Notes: a model not told the origin generated them from the letters alone. DNA of 64,000 nucleotides from Pseudomonas taiwanensis (GCF_013393345.1 NZ_QJRF01000061.1:62001-126000), one strand, 5' to 3'; shown: positions 6,793 through 16,735, counted from the first letter of the stretch. A program made the numbers and translations.

Positions 6793-9700
6793 CTAGTGAA
6801 AATCCCGACTCCTGATATCGAGACCGCTGAGCAAGGGGGTCAGGTCGCTCAGGCGACGGGCGATGAGGTGGCGAACGCCGTCCACCGATTCCAGCCGGCC
6901 CTCCACCTGCAGGAGTTGCGAGCTCAGCAGCACCCGGCGCTGGCGCTCGGCGAGGTCGTGCCAGACCACCACATTGACCATGCCGAACTCGTCTTCCAGG
7001 GTCACGAAGATCACCCCGCTGGCCGTCTGCGGGCGCTGGCGTCCGACTGCCAGGCCGGCAACGCGGGCGTTCCGTCCATGCTCCAGCGCCAGGATTTCCC
7101 GCGAGCTGCGGCAACGTCGTTTGCGCAGTTCGCTCCGTAGCAGGGCCATGGGGTGCGGTCCGAGGGTGGTGCCCAGCGTGGCGTAGTCGGTCAGCATGTC
7201 TTCACCGACGCTGGGCAGCGGCAAGGGCACCTGGGTTTCCTCCTGCTCCGGCAGATCGGCGAAGAGCGGCGCCTGCACCTCCACCCCGGCTACCGCCCAG
7301 CGCGCCCGATGGCGGTGTCCGGCCAGGCCGCGCAGGGCGCCGGAATCGGCCAGCAGTTCGCGGGCGCGGGCATCCAGACGGGCACGCTGGATAAGGTCGC
7401 CCACGCTGCTGAACGCCCTCGCCTGCCGCACCTCTTCGATACGCCGCGCATCGTCTTCACGAAAACCACGCACCATCCGCAGGCCGAGGCGAATGGCCAG
7501 TTCGCTCCCCTCCCCCGTGGGCTCCAGGGAACAATCCCAATCGGAATGCCGCACATCCACCGGGCGCACTTCGAGGCCATGGCGGCGGGCGTCCTGCAGC
7601 ACCTGGTCCGGGCTGTAGAAACCCATGGGCCAGCTGTTGATCAGGGCACAGGCATAGGCGGCCGGCTCATGGCATTTCAACCAGCAACTGGCATAGGTGA
7701 GCAGCGCGAAGCTGGCGGCATGGGACTCGGGGAAGCCATAACTGCCGAAGCCCTTGATCTGCTCGAAGATCTGATCGATGAACGCCTGTTCATAGCCCTT
7801 GGCGCGCATCCGCGAGGTCAGCCGTTCGCGATGGTGTTCCAGGCCGCCGTGGCGCTTCCAGGCCGCCATGTTGCGGCGCAGTTCGTCGGCCTCGCCGGGG
7901 CTGTAGTCGGCGGCGACCATGGCCAGTTGCATCACCTGCTCCTGGAACAGCGGCACGCCCAGGGTTCGCTTGAAAACGGGGATGAGCTCGTCCTTGGGAT
8001 AGGTCACCTCTTCCTCGCCCTTCCGCCTGCGCAGGTAGGGATGGACCATGTTGCCCTGGATGGGTCCCGGCCGGACGATGGCGACCTGGATCACCAGGTC
8101 ATAGAAGGTCCTGGGTTTCAGGCGCGGCAGCATGGACATCTGTGCCCGCGACTCGATCTGGAATACACCGATGGTGTCGGCGCGGCCGATCATCTCGTAG
8201 GTGGCCGGGTCTTCCTTGGGCAAGGTGGCCAGGGTCCAGCGGGTGCCGCGGTAGTGCTCGATCAGGCCGAAGCAGCGGCGCAGGGCACTGAGCATGCCGA
8301 GGGCCAGCACATCCACCTTGAGCAGGCCCACCAGGTCGAGGTCGTCCTTGTCCCACTGAATGACGGTGCGCTCGGCCATGGTGGCGTTCTCCACGGGCAC
8401 CAGGCTGGCCAGCGGTGCTTCGGAAATCACGAAGCCGCCGGGGTGCTGCGACAAGTGACGGGGAAAGCCGATCAGTTCGTTGGTCAGCGCCACCACGCGG
8501 CGCAGCACCGGGCTCTCCGGATCGAAGCCAACCTCACGCAGGCGCTCCGCCGACGGGGGCTTGTCGCTCCAGCCGCCACAACAGTCGGCGAGTGCGTTGA
8601 CCTGGTCCGGCGGCAGGCCGAGGGCCTTGGCCACATCACGCACGGCACCCGCACCGTGGTAGGTGTTGACCACGGCGGTGAGCGCCGCCCTGCCCCGGCC
8701 ATAGCGGTTGAACAGGTACTGGATGACCTCTTCGCGGCGCTCGTGCTCGAAGTCGACGTCGATATCCGGCGGCTCGTTGCGCTCCCGTGACATAAAGCGC
8801 TCGAACAGGAGTTCGGTGAAGACGCAGGGGTCCAGTTCGGTTATCCCCAGGGCGAAGCACACCACCGAGTTGGCCGCCGAACCCCGCCCCTGGCAAAGGA
8901 TGTGCCGGCTGCGGGCGAACTCGACGATGTCGTACACCGTGAGGAAGTAGCTCTCGTAACCCAGCTCGGCGATCAGCGAGAGTTCCTTCTCCACCAGCGC
9001 TCGCGCCTTCTGCGGGACCCCGTCCGGCCAGCGCCTGAGCATGCCCTTCTCTGTTTCTGCGCGCAGCCAACTGCCTGGGCTGTGGCCTTCCGGCACTAGC
9101 TCGCGGGGGTACTGGTAATCCAGCTGCCCGAGGTTGAAAACGCAGCGACGGGCGATGCGTATCGACTCGGCCAGCAGTTGGGCCGGGTAGAGGCCGGCCA
9201 ACACGTCGCGAGGGCGCAGGTGCCGCTCGCCATTGGGGAACAACCGGTACCCGGCCTCCGCCACTGTGCAGTGGTGGCGCACGGCGGTCATGCAATCCTG
9301 CAGGGCGCGGCGGCCACGGGCATGCATGTGCACATCGCCCGTCGCCACGGGCGGAATACCGATACGCTCGGCCAGGGCCAGCAGGTTCGTCAGGCGGCTG
9401 GCGTCGTCCGCGCCCTGGTGCAGCTCCACCGCCAGCCACAGACGGTGGGGGAAGCACTGGTGCAACCAGAGGCCATCGCGATCGTCGTTTTCCCGTTCGG
9501 GTATCCAGAGGGCCAGCAGACCGTCCATGGGTTCGGCCAGGTCATCCCGCAGCAGGCGGTACTCCCCCTTCTTCGCCCGCCGCCGGGCCTGGGTGATGAG
9601 ACGGCAAAGACGCTGGTAGCCGGCCAGGTTCTCCACCAGCAGTACCAGCCTGGGGCCGCCGTCGACGTGCATTTCGCTGCCGATCACCAGGGGCACTTCG

Positions 9701-9873
9701 GTTTCCTTCGAGGCTTGCCAGGCCCGGACGATGCCGGCCAGGGTGCATTCGTCGGTGATCGCCAATGCCTCGTAGCCATGCTTCCTGGCGCGCTGGAACA
9801 GCTCACTGGCGCTGGAGGCCCCGCGCTGGAAGCTGAAGTTGGACAGGCAATGCAGCTCGGCGTAGGCGCTCAT
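6793..9873 (-). CDS. dnaE2: Error-prone DNA polymerase DnaE2 (ImuC)
   Basis: This 1026-residue C-family polymerase has an N-terminal PHP domain ([20 protein letters not shown]), the palm active site PDIDVDFEH (369-377, Asp370 and Asp372), and a C-terminal OB-fold domain. Its length is about 1,000 residues, against about 1,160 for the replicative DnaE, which marks it as DnaE2/ImuC. It is the catalytic member of the ImuA-ImuB-DnaE2 mutasome that carries out lesion bypass and induced mutagenesis. Its ATG overlaps the imuB stop (ATGA at 9870-9873), so translation is coupled. Control is expected from the LexA box at 12007-12022. Confidence 0.95.
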   Translation of the reverse strand: MSAYAELHCLSNFSFQRGASSASELFQRARKHGYEALAITDECTLAGIVRAWQASKETEVPLVIGSEMHVDGGPRLVLLVENLAGYQRLCRLITQARRRAKKGEYRLLRDDLAEPMDGLLALWIPERENDDRDGLWLHQCFPHRLWLAVELHQGADDASRLTNLLALAERIGIPPVATGDVHMHARGRRALQDCMTAVRHHCTVAEAGYRLFPNGERHLRPRDVLAGLYPAQLLAESIRIARRCVFNLGQLDYQYPRELVPEGHSPGSWLRAETEKGMLRRWPDGVPQKARALVEKELSLIAELGYESYFLTVYDIVEFARSRHILCQGRGSAANSVVCFALGITELDPCVFTELLFERFMSRERNEPPDIDVDFEHERREEVIQYLFNRYGRGRAALTAVVNTYHGAGAVRDVAKALGLPPDQVNALADCCGGWSDKPPSAERLREVGFDPESPVLRRVVALTNELIGFPRHLSQHPGGFVISEAPLASLVPVENATMAERTVIQWDKDDLDLVGLLKVDVLALGMLSALRRCFGLIEHYRGTRWTLATLPKEDPATYEMIGRADTIGVFQIESRAQMSMLPRLKPRTFYDLVIQVAIVRPGPIQGNMVHPYLRRRKGEEEVTYPKDELIPVFKRTLGVPLFQEQVMQLAMVAADYSPGEADELRRNMAAWKRHGGLEHHRERLTSRMRAKGYEQAFIDQIFEQIKGFGSYGFPESHAASFALLTYASCWLKCHEPAAYACALINSWPMGFYSPDQVLQDARRHGLEVRPVDVRHSDWDCSLEPTGEGSELAIRLGLRMVRGFREDDARRIEEVRQARAFSSVGDLIQRARLDARARELLADSGALRGLAGHRHRARWAVAGVEVQAPLFADLPEQEETQVPLPLPSVGEDMLTDYATLGTTLGPHPMALLRSELRKRRCRSSREILALEHGRNARVAGLAVGRQRPQTASGVIFVTLEDEFGMVNVVVWHDLAERQRRVLLSSQLLQVEGRLESVDGVRHLIARRLSDLTPLLSGLDIRSRDFH

Positions 9874-11285
9874 GCGAACCAGCCCTGCAACGACAGCGGC
9901 CCCTCCCCGTTCACCCTACGGAAGGCCCAGCCACGCTGGCCATTGCGGGTTTCCACCAGGTAGTAGTCGCGGCGCACATCGCCACCATCCCACCAGCCGG
10001 ATTCGATCCGCTCGGGGCCGGCGAGAATGCGCACGGACGACTCCCGCAGGACCACGGGTTCGCGCAGCAGCCAGCCGGGACGGGGCGGACCGGGCGGGAA
10101 CGGTGCCGACGGCGCTTCGGCATCCAGTTGCCAGGCGCATTCGGGGCGGTGATCGGCACGGGCCGCCAGGCTATGCACCGCATCGTCCCCGAGACGTGCC
10201 CGCAGGCGTTCACGCAGTTGTTCCCAGGGCAAGGATTGCTGCGGGCGCTCGTCGAACAGCTCACGCCGTTCCGGCACGAAGGCCGGCAAGTCCCGCGCCT
10301 GCAGGCGGAAGGCACGCACCGGGGCCGGCACCTGCAACTGCTCCAGGCGTCCACGCGCCAGTTCGAAGAGCATGGCCGCCTCACGCTCGGCACTGAGCAG
10401 CCCCACCGGTACCAGGGTATCGGCGAGATCACGGTGCTCCAGGGAGAGCGTGAAACGCTGCACACCGCTGTCACGCCCGGCGAGGAAGGCGGCCAGGTCA
10501 GCGGTGAGGCGGCGCAGGGGGAAGAGCAGCGCCTGATGGGACTCCACTTCGAAGTTCAGCTCGATGCGCAGGTCGAACACATCCGGCGGCCGGTAATACT
10601 CCAGCGCCAGCGGAAGCTCGCCGAGCAGGGTGTCGAGGTGCTGCAACACCTCTCCCGGGAAGCGACGGGCCACCGTATCCCGTGGCAGCGCCAGCACCTG
10701 TTCCAGGTTGCGCAGCCCCATACGGGAAAAGGCGGTGGCGGTCTCCCGCGCCAGCCCGGCGCGATCCACCGGCATGCGCCCAAGCGCCTCGCGTAGATCA
10801 TCCTGACTCGTCACCGCCAGGCCATCGTAGGCATTGGCAAGCATCCGCGCCGCCGCCGGATTGGGCGCAGCGACGATGCGATGGCGAAAACCAAGCGCCG
10901 TCAGCTCCCGTCGGAGCCGTACCTCGAAGCGTGGCCAGGGACCGAACAGGGCGAAGCTGGATTCCACCTCCAGCAGTAGGCAGCGCGGGTAGCGCAGGCT
11001 GACCTGGGAACTGAAACGATAGGCCCAGGCGGCGAGCAACTGTTGCCAGCGCTCGACCTCTGCCGGGTCGTACTCGACCAGGGCGAAATCGCGGGTCAGG
11101 GCATGGGCGGCGGTGAGTGACTGGCCAGGGCGCAAACCCAGTGCCCGGGCCTTGGGATTGAGGGCGCGCAGCACGCGACGCTGCGGGGTGCCGGTCACCA
11201 GCGCCAGGGGTGCTTCGGGGTCGGGGTGGCCGCGCAGTACGCCATCCAGCGCCAACTGCGGCAGCAATATGCAAGCCCAGCGCAT
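9870..11285 (-). CDS. imuB: ImuB, catalytically inactive Y-family polymerase-like protein
   Basis: The 471-residue protein is Y-family-like, but the usual acidic active-site motifs are absent: the N-terminal strand reads [14 protein letters not shown] and the S-x-D-E position reads [13 protein letters not shown] (about 103-115). This is the known state of ImuB, which acts as a hub linking ImuA, DnaE2 and the beta clamp. QQSLPW (349-354) resembles a clamp-binding motif. It lies between imuA (3 bp upstream) and dnaE2 (4-bp overlap) in one operon. Confidence 0.93.
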   Translation of the reverse strand: MRWACILLPQLALDGVLRGHPDPEAPLALVTGTPQRRVLRALNPKARALGLRPGQSLTAAHALTRDFALVEYDPAEVERWQQLLAAWAYRFSSQVSLRYPRCLLLEVESSFALFGPWPRFEVRLRRELTALGFRHRIVAAPNPAAARMLANAYDGLAVTSQDDLREALGRMPVDRAGLARETATAFSRMGLRNLEQVLALPRDTVARRFPGEVLQHLDTLLGELPLALEYYRPPDVFDLRIELNFEVESHQALLFPLRRLTADLAAFLAGRDSGVQRFTLSLEHRDLADTLVPVGLLSAEREAAMLFELARGRLEQLQVPAPVRAFRLQARDLPAFVPERRELFDERPQQSLPWEQLRERLRARLGDDAVHSLAARADHRPECAWQLDAEAPSAPFPPGPPRPGWLLREPVVLRESSVRILAGPERIESGWWDGGDVRRDYYLVETRNGQRGWAFRRVNGEGPLSLQGWFA

Positions 11286-11288
11286 ACG

Positions 11289-11903
11289 TCATCGGGCCAG
11301 GGCGATGGGGGCCGCGGGTGGCAGGCCGCCCCGACACTTGAGCACCCGCAATTGCGCCGGCCACCCATCGACGGCGATGCGCACGGCCGCCGGCGACGGG
11401 TTCAGGGCGGCCTCCAGAGGGCGATAGGCGAAGGCCAGTGTCTGCCCGGTTTCCGCGGCCACCTGCAAGCGACGCAGGGCGCGATCGTCAACCTGCTGTG
11501 GCCAGCAGAGCACCGCGCCGCAGCTGCCGGAACGCAGGCATTGCTCCGCTGCCCAGAGGGCATCGCGACCGCTCGCCTCTACCAGCGCCAGCCAGCGCAG
11601 GTCCACGCCAGCCGCCTGCCAGGCCTGTGGATAAGGGATATGCGGGGGCGCCACCAGCACCACGCGCTCAGCACTGGCGGTCAGCCGCGCCAAGGTGGGC
11701 CAGAGCAGGCGCAGTTCACCCAGGCCCGTGGCTGGGGTGAGGATTTCGCTGAGTGCGGCTGCGGGCCAGCCACCGCCGGGCAAGACCCGATCCAGGGCGG
11801 CCAGGCCAGTGGGTTGCTCGCTGCTGGACGGCAATGCGCCGGGCTGGCCTTTCCAGACCCGCCGCTCATTGAGCAGGGTATCGAGGGCAATGACAGCGCC
11901 CAT
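11289..11903 (-). CDS. imuA: Translesion synthesis-associated protein ImuA
   Basis: The 204-residue product is a RecA/SulA-like ImuA: TGLAALDRVLPGGGWPAAALSEIL (about 32-55) is the degenerate P-loop region of the RecA-like fold, followed by conserved LLWPTLARLT and EQCLRSGSCGAVLCWPQ segments. In the ImuA-ImuB-DnaE2 system it is the accessory protein that works with RecA and ImuB. It is the first gene of the operon. The ATG at 11903 lies about 100 bp downstream of a LexA box, with an intrinsic terminator hairpin in between. There is no lexA2 gene upstream, unlike the lexA2-imuA-imuB-dnaE2 arrangement of P. putida. Confidence 0.92.
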   Translation of the reverse strand: MGAVIALDTLLNERRVWKGQPGALPSSSEQPTGLAALDRVLPGGGWPAAALSEILTPATGLGELRLLWPTLARLTASAERVVLVAPPHIPYPQAWQAAGVDLRWLALVEASGRDALWAAEQCLRSGSCGAVLCWPQQVDDRALRRLQVAAETGQTLAFAYRPLEAALNPSPAAVRIAVDGWPAQLRVLKCRGGLPPAAPIALAR

Positions 11904-11927
11904 CAGTCCCGCTCACTGCCAGAAGAG

Positions 11928-11957
11928 AAAAACGGCAGCCCCGGGGCGGGGCTGCCG
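11928..11957 (-). terminator. Intrinsic terminator in the imuA leader
   Basis: On the minus strand a perfect 10-bp G+C-rich stem (11957-11948 with 11942-11933, CGGCAGCCCC/GGGGCTGCCG, 5-nt loop) is followed directly by five T residues (11932-11928) and TCTTCT. It sits between the LexA-box promoter and the imuA start at 11903, so readthrough or attenuation would be needed for full expression. The plus strand has no T-tract. Confidence 0.65.
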
Positions 11958-12006
11958 AAAGGGCCAGGAACAATCATCAAGGCCATTGGGGGAAATCCTA
12001 CGAATA

Positions 12007-12022
12007 CTGTATTTATATACAG
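12007..12022 (-). promoter_or_regulatory. LexA (SOS) box upstream of imuA
   Basis: CTGTATTTATATACAG matches the gammaproteobacterial LexA consensus CTGT-N8-ACAG, and the flanks extend the symmetry to TACTG...CAGTA (12005-12024). A TTGACC on the minus strand (12049-12044) could be the -35 element, placing the -10 inside or beside the box. LexA binding would block the imuA-imuB-dnaE2 promoter until DNA damage. Confidence 0.9.
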
Positions 12023-12065
12023 TAAATCGCAGAGATTTCCCACGGTCAATTCAGATAAGACAGAA

Positions 12066-12096
12066 GGCCTGCGAAAGCACGAATGCCCCGCAGGCC
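12066..12096 (-). terminator. Possible terminator after the M28 aminopeptidase gene
   Basis: GGCCTGCG (12066-12073) pairs with CGCAGGCC (12089-12096), leaving a 15-nt loop, just past the aminopeptidase stop codon at 12110. The T-run that follows is poor (TTCTGTCTTATC), so its strength is uncertain. It would insulate the SOS operon from the upstream gene. Confidence 0.5.
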
Positions 12097-12109
12097 AGAC
12101 GCCTCTCCG

Positions 12110-13723
12110 TCATTTCACGTAGTGATTACCCCAGCGCTCGGCCTGGCGCACCGACTGCTGACGCAGGGTGGTTGCGCCCTTCGCCTGCTCGGCGGCCGCG
12201 GCGATCTCGTCATCGATGATCTTCGTCGACAGCGACAGCCAGCTGGTGGCGAACGCCATGGCATCGCCGTTGATCTCCAGGGCGTTCAGGTCGATGTTGG
12301 CGGTGGTGTCGCAGCCCTGGTGGTAGCACGGGTCGAAGGGTTGGCCGGCAGCGCCGCCATACCTTTGTGCCTGCTCCTCGCTCTTGATGTCTTCGGCGCC
12401 CGTGAACAGGCCACCGAAGGGAATGCCCACCTCGAAGAACTGCGCATAGTCGGAGCGGAAGTCGATCTGGGTACCTTCGAACGGCTCGCTGCGAAGCGTG
12501 AAGTAGGCTTCGAACAGGCGCTCGATGGCAGCCGAACCGGCCGGACCCTGCAGGCCGAAGGAAGAGCCGTCGCCGTCATAGATGAAGTTGCCGAAGTTCG
12601 GTGAACCGATCATGTCGAAGTTCAGGTACGCCTTGATCTTCTTCCGTTCCTCATCGCTCAGGCTGTTGACGTAGAACGTCGAGCCGACCAGCCCCGACTC
12701 CTCGGCACCCCACCAAGCGAAGCGCACCTTGTTCTGCGGGTGCGCCTTGCGCAGGAGTACGGCCATTTCCAGCAAGGCCGCGCTGCCCGAGCCGTTGTCG
12801 TTGATGCCGGGCCCTTCGAATACCGAGTCCAGGTGAGCGCCGGCCATCACCACGTTCTTCGGATCGCCACGCCGGGTTTCGGCCACCAGGTTGAAGGTCT
12901 GCGTCTTCTCGCGAATCACATCCGCCACCATGCGCAACTGCAGACCAAGGGTCTGGGACCAGGCCACGCCGTTGTCATAGGTGGCGAACAGCACCGGAAT
13001 GCCACCCTCGTAGGTGTCGCCCAGGGTGACGTTCTCCAGGCCCTTGCGGTCCTCGGTGTTGCCCTGGTTGAAGATGATCACGCCCGCTGCACCCGCGGCA
13101 GCGGCGTTCTCCGCCTTCACCTCGAAGTTGCAGCTGCCACGCTGGACCAGGGCGATGGCGCCACTGGGGAAGCCGGCGAAATCTTCCACCTCGCAACCGC
13201 TGGTGGAGGTGTTGCCGGCCCCGAGGGACAGGTCCACCGCCACGACCTGGGCGCTGACGTCACCGGGGTCCGTCTGCGACAGGTAGTTGAAGTCCTCCTC
13301 CCAGACGTATTCCGCCGGCTGCGGCGTCAATGCCTGCAGGGTGCCCGGCCCCTTGGGAAAGTAGGCGGTGAAGGGGAACGGCTGTACCCGCACCTGGTAG
13401 CCGGCGCGCTCCAGAGTCTGCTTCACGTAGTCGATTGAGGCCTGGTAGCCCGGCAGGCCGGCGGCGCGATTGCCATCGTTGAGCGTGGCGATGTCCTGCA
13501 ACTCCTGCAGGCGGTGCATCACATTGCCCGCCTCCAGGCAACGCGGCAGGCCCAGGGGCGTGCCGACCAGCAACGGCGATTTGCAAATGGCGGGGTTGGG
13601 TTTACCGGGACTCCAGAACTCGCCAAAGGCATCGCCATCAGGCGCCGGCGCAGCAAGGGTGGAGGTGGAAGCAGCAAGAACGAGGGAACCAACAACACGT
13701 CTGACGTTGTACTTGTGGGTCAT
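12110..13723 (-). CDS. Secreted M28 family aminopeptidase (PaAP-like)
   Basis: The 537-residue protein matches the P. aeruginosa leucine aminopeptidase PaAP in length and layout: a signal peptide (about 1-25, ending STLAAPAP), a PA domain (about 160-260, FPSGAIALVQRGSCNFEVKA) and an M28 peptidase domain. Zinc ligands and catalytic residues are visible: His297 and Asp299 in AGAHLDS, Asp309 in INDNGSG, Glu341/Glu342 in WGAEESG, Asp370 in LNFDMIG, and His468 in CYHQGCD. It should remove N-terminal residues from peptides outside the cell. It is a single-gene unit between the SRAP gene (divergent) and the imu operon. Confidence 0.92.
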   Translation of the reverse strand: MTHKYNVRRVVGSLVLAASTSTLAAPAPDGDAFGEFWSPGKPNPAICKSPLLVGTPLGLPRCLEAGNVMHRLQELQDIATLNDGNRAAGLPGYQASIDYVKQTLERAGYQVRVQPFPFTAYFPKGPGTLQALTPQPAEYVWEEDFNYLSQTDPGDVSAQVVAVDLSLGAGNTSTSGCEVEDFAGFPSGAIALVQRGSCNFEVKAENAAAAGAAGVIIFNQGNTEDRKGLENVTLGDTYEGGIPVLFATYDNGVAWSQTLGLQLRMVADVIREKTQTFNLVAETRRGDPKNVVMAGAHLDSVFEGPGINDNGSGSAALLEMAVLLRKAHPQNKVRFAWWGAEESGLVGSTFYVNSLSDEERKKIKAYLNFDMIGSPNFGNFIYDGDGSSFGLQGPAGSAAIERLFEAYFTLRSEPFEGTQIDFRSDYAQFFEVGIPFGGLFTGAEDIKSEEQAQRYGGAAGQPFDPCYHQGCDTTANIDLNALEINGDAMAFATSWLSLSTKIIDDEIAAAAEQAKGATTLRQQSVRQAERWGNHYVK

Positions 13724-14007
13724 GACTTCAATCCTTGTGAAGTGGTTGTAGGTGGCCTGCCATGGCGTTGCGCCACTGTCCTGTACGGCTTCCTCTGGGG
13801 CAGACCTAGGAGAACAGACTGGTGCAAGGTCATTCGGTTCTTACTGTTTCGTGCCGAAAACGTGCACTTTGTCGCCTTTTTAACGAAAGATCGCCGGAGA
13901 TAGGCCATCACTTAGCCACTAGATCGCCATCCACCTCACATCACCGACCCCATAGAGAGCTCCGCACAACCTCTATGCTGTAACCAGTTCGAGCACAGGA
14001 CCCCGCC

Positions 14008-14709
14008 ATGTGTGGACGCTATGTCAGCCCTTCCGAGCGCGCCATCGAAGACTATTGGCACATCGGCGCCCGGGACTCGGGGCGCTGGATCCAGAGCTTC
14101 AACGTGGCCCCTACCACCCGCGTGCCGGTACTGCGGCTCGACAGACAGGGCGAACTGGAGCTGATAGATGCCCGTTGGGGGTTGATCCCGTCCTGGTGGA
14201 AAGAGGAAAAGCCACCACTTCATGCCTTCTTCGCCCGCAGTGAAGAAGCCGCCGGCAAGCCACTGTGGCGCCAGGCCCTGCGCAGCCAGCGCTGCCTGAT
14301 GCCCGCCCAGGGCTGGTATGAATGGAACCCGCAAGAGCAGGTACGCAATGCGAGCGGTCGCCTGGTCCATCAGCCCTACTACCTCTACAGCCCGAATGAC
14401 CCGGTGCTGGCGATCGCCGCCATCTGGGCCTCGTGGAGGGGGCCGGATGGTCAGGAAGTCACCTCCTGCGCCCTCCTCACCCGAGACGCCGCGCCCTCCA
14501 TCAGCGCCATCCACCACCGCATGCCCGTGATACTCCCCCCGGAAGAATTCAGGTCGTGGCTCGCGCCCGGCACAGCGGAAGATCAGGTGCAGCACGCCAT
14601 CGGCCAGGCGCGGGGAGACTTCACCGGCCACGCGGTTTCCACACGCGTGAACAGTGCCCAGAACGATGATGAGGGATTGATCGAGGCGATTACCGAGCCG
14701 GAGTCCTGA
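14008..14709 (+). CDS. SOS response-associated peptidase (SRAP/YedK/HMCES family)
   Basis: The sequence starts MCGRYV, so after Met removal Cys2 is the N-terminal nucleophile that crosslinks to abasic sites in this family. Other conserved parts are the NVAPTTRVPVLR segment, DARWGLIPSWWK, the active-site ARSEEA region, CLMPAQGWYEW (catalytic Glu) and IHHRMPVILPPE (catalytic His). At 233 residues it is full length. The family shields abasic sites in single-stranded DNA. It lies about 2 kb from the imu cassette, but no LexA box was found in its own upstream region. Confidence 0.93.
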   Translation: MCGRYVSPSERAIEDYWHIGARDSGRWIQSFNVAPTTRVPVLRLDRQGELELIDARWGLIPSWWKEEKPPLHAFFARSEEAAGKPLWRQALRSQRCLMPAQGWYEWNPQEQVRNASGRLVHQPYYLYSPNDPVLAIAAIWASWRGPDGQEVTSCALLTRDAAPSISAIHHRMPVILPPEEFRSWLAPGTAEDQVQHAIGQARGDFTGHAVSTRVNSAQNDDEGLIEAITEPES

Positions 14710-14716
14710 GGGGGAG

Positions 14717-14977
14717 TTACTCGCCGACCACCAGTCGCAATCGCGCGGGCTCAGCTGTTCGGCTGTCGATGTACGAATAGAGCGTCGCGTATGCGCTGAT
14801 CGCAATACGCTCGCTCAGGATGAGCCGCTTGAACTCCACCATCTGGTCATCCGACCAAGGCACTGCGGCTTCTTCCAGGAAGGCCACCATGGCGATGTGC
14901 GCGGCAGATACGTTGAGCGAGAGCTGACGCAGCTCCGCCCAGTAAACCGGTTCGATCACGAATCGCTCCTGGTGCAT
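14717..14977 (-). CDS. Small hypothetical protein
   Basis: The 86-residue frame (MHQERFVIEPVYWAELRQLS...) is predicted to be mostly helical, with a charged middle (DDQMVEFKRLILSERI) and a tail ending RLRLVVGE. It is convergent with the SRAP gene, the stops being 7 bp apart. The ATG at 14977 has no clear ribosome-binding site; a GTG one codon upstream is possible. I do not recognise the family. Residue composition is protein-like, which is the main support. Confidence 0.45.
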   Translation of the reverse strand: MHQERFVIEPVYWAELRQLSLNVSAAHIAMVAFLEEAAVPWSDDQMVEFKRLILSERIAISAYATLYSYIDSRTAEPARLRLVVGE

Positions 14978-15250
14978 CACATAACCAGATGCACTTGATT
15001 AGCAATAGCGCAGCTGGTACGGATGCGCCAGAAAGCCGGCGAAATTCTGACGGAGCGTCACCTCCCTCGAAATCACACGCTTTCCCTCCGTCGCCCAAGG
15101 AAAAACGGGAATACACTTATCCGGGACAGGCAGTGGCCACCTGGGCGAAGGATGCCCTCTCCTGTCGTGGCCTCCGCTCCAGGCGCCCTGCCTCAACGGC
15201 CAGCCAGCTGCGTGCCGACTGGCCAATTGCACCAGTCTGGAGCAACAGCC
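14978..15250. other. Intergenic region without a supported gene
   Basis: This 273-bp stretch separates the divergent small hypothetical gene and the lipoprotein gene. An in-frame extension of the lipoprotein frame to 15023 exists but has non-protein-like composition. No repeat, RNA gene or clear promoter was recognised. Confidence 0.4.
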
Positions 15251-15640
15251 ATGAACCACACATCCCCTGGTTTCTGTTCAGCATCCATCCGTAGCGGCAG
15301 CATCCTGATACTTTCCACCCTGCTGATTGCAACAGGCTGTAGCACTCACAACCCCGACATCAGATCCAGCCGAGACGGAACCTCTGGCGTCACCAGCAAG
15401 GCGAGTCCCGACTACCTGAACTGTGTGAAAGGCGAAATCCGAACGGACGCCCAGACCTTCACCTCGGAAGAAAACGGCAAGACGCTGCTGTTCGTCGGCA
15501 ACACCGACCCCGCCAAAGCCTCCGGCCTGGTCGAACTCTCCAGTGGCCAGGGCCAGAACCAGTACTCCGTCTTCCAGCGCAATGCCTGGCAGGATAAAGG
15601 CCGGCTGATCAACGCCGCGCGCATGTGCTCCAGTGCGTGA
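15251..15640 (+). CDS. Small putative lipoprotein
   Basis: From the ATG at 15251 (GGAG at 15239-15242 upstream) the 129-residue product has a hydrophobic signal (SILILSTLLIATGC) with a lipobox-like ATGC and Cys at about residue 30, followed by a serine-rich linker. The mature part is about 100 residues (NCVKGEIRTDAQTFTSEENG..., ending AARMCSSA) with two further cysteines. It is probably exported and lipid-anchored. No family is recognised. A strong terminator follows at 15668. Confidence 0.65.
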   Translation: MNHTSPGFCSASIRSGSILILSTLLIATGCSTHNPDIRSSRDGTSGVTSKASPDYLNCVKGEIRTDAQTFTSEENGKTLLFVGNTDPAKASGLVELSSGQGQNQYSVFQRNAWQDKGRLINAARMCSSA

Positions 15641-15667
15641 AGGTGTTTCTTCAAGCGCTAAAGCAGA

Positions 15668-15699
15668 AACCCCGCAGGCCAGAGGTCTGCGGGGTTTTC
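15668..15699 (+). terminator. Rho-independent terminator
   Basis: CCCCGCAG (15670-15677) pairs with CTGCGGGG (15687-15694), followed by TTTT. It ends the lipoprotein gene and, having AAA on its left side, can also serve the convergent LysR gene. Confidence 0.8.
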
Positions 15700-15709
15700 A
15701 TTTCTGGGG

Positions 15710-16624
15710 CTACAACTGCCAGAGCGGGTCGTTCGCCATCAATGCCGCCGCCCAGTCGGCGAATGCCCGCACCCGGGCCGACAGATGCCGTGAGTAGGGA
15801 TACACGAGACTGATCGGCATGCTGCCCAGCGCCCAGCCAGGCAGCACCTCGACCAACCTTCCTGCCTGAAGGTGCGCACTGGCTTCCGCAAGCGGCACTG
15901 AAACGATGCCAAGCCCTGCCAATCCCGCCGTCCGGTACGCACCGCCATGGTTGAAACGCATCGCCGGCAACTGGTCGATCGTGAAGCTTTCGTCGCCCCG
16001 CCGGAGGACAGGGGTCATTTGCTTGCCCGAGCCAGGGAAGGTGAAACCGAGATACCGGTGCTGCAGCAAATCGACCGGGTCGAGTATCGGCGCCGAGTCG
16101 CTCAGGTAATCCGGTGACGCACAAAGGCAGAACCGCATCTGCCCGACGGGGCGGCACACCAGCCCCTGATCGGTGACCGGCCCGCCCCGGAACGCGCAGT
16201 CGATGCCTTCCTGCACGAGGTCGATCACGCGCTCGCTGCAACCGATGTCCAGCTGGATCTGTGGATGCAGCGTGGCGAAGTCCGGCAACGACGGGATGAT
16301 TAGAGACGTACCGACCGGGGAGGGCATCTCCACCCTCACCCTCCCCCGCGCCACGCTTCGGCTTTGCGCGACCGAGGCTTCCAGTTCGTCGAGGTCATCC
16401 AGAACCGCACGCGCGCGCTCATAGTAGGCAGCGCCATCGGTGGTCGGCGCCACCCTTCTGGTGGTCCTGTGCAGGAGCTTCACGCCCAGAAGCGATTCGA
16501 GCCCCTGGATCTGCCCGGAAATCGTCGTCTTCGCCACGCTCAGCGACTCCGCTGCACCCGTGAAGCTTCCCACTTCGACGATGCGGCAGAACGCGCGCAT
16601 CGCCTCCAATCGATCAAACGCCAT
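15710..16624 (-). CDS. LysR family transcriptional regulator
   Basis: The 304-residue protein has the LysR N-terminal winged HTH (MRAFCRIVEVGSFTGAAESL, VAKTTISGQIQGLESLLGVK, RTTRRVAPT) and a C-terminal substrate-binding domain (about 90-300, GRVRVEMPSPVGTSLIIPSL). It is most like the CrgA/AaeR-type subgroup acting on single neighbouring operons. It is divergent from the AhpD-like gene with a 111-bp gap, so that gene is its likely target (inference). The ligand is unknown. Confidence 0.9.
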   Translation of the reverse strand: MAFDRLEAMRAFCRIVEVGSFTGAAESLSVAKTTISGQIQGLESLLGVKLLHRTTRRVAPTTDGAAYYERARAVLDDLDELEASVAQSRSVARGRVRVEMPSPVGTSLIIPSLPDFATLHPQIQLDIGCSERVIDLVQEGIDCAFRGGPVTDQGLVCRPVGQMRFCLCASPDYLSDSAPILDPVDLLQHRYLGFTFPGSGKQMTPVLRRGDESFTIDQLPAMRFNHGGAYRTAGLAGLGIVSVPLAEASAHLQAGRLVEVLPGWALGSMPISLVYPYSRHLSARVRAFADWAAALMANDPLWQL

Positions 16625-16735
16625 GATTGTCTGACTTTCCGCACAATGAAAACGATCTGACCCAGTTTATCCAGACCATAGCCCCCAATAAAGTCACTCC
16701 AACACCGAAGTCCTTCGGTCACCTGGAGAATGAAA

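Noticed and set aside
7153-8790. Long plus-strand open frame inside dnaE2
   Set aside because: It is the antisense shadow of a strongly conserved polymerase gene in G+C-rich DNA; composition is His/Gln/Gly-rich and matches no family.
13724-14007. LexA box before the SRAP gene
   Set aside because: Only CTG/CAG pairs with wrong spacing were found (for example around 13978).
15023-15250. N-terminal extension of the small lipoprotein
   Set aside because: The added residues are Arg/Pro-rich and would bury the signal peptide; a good ribosome-binding site precedes 15251.
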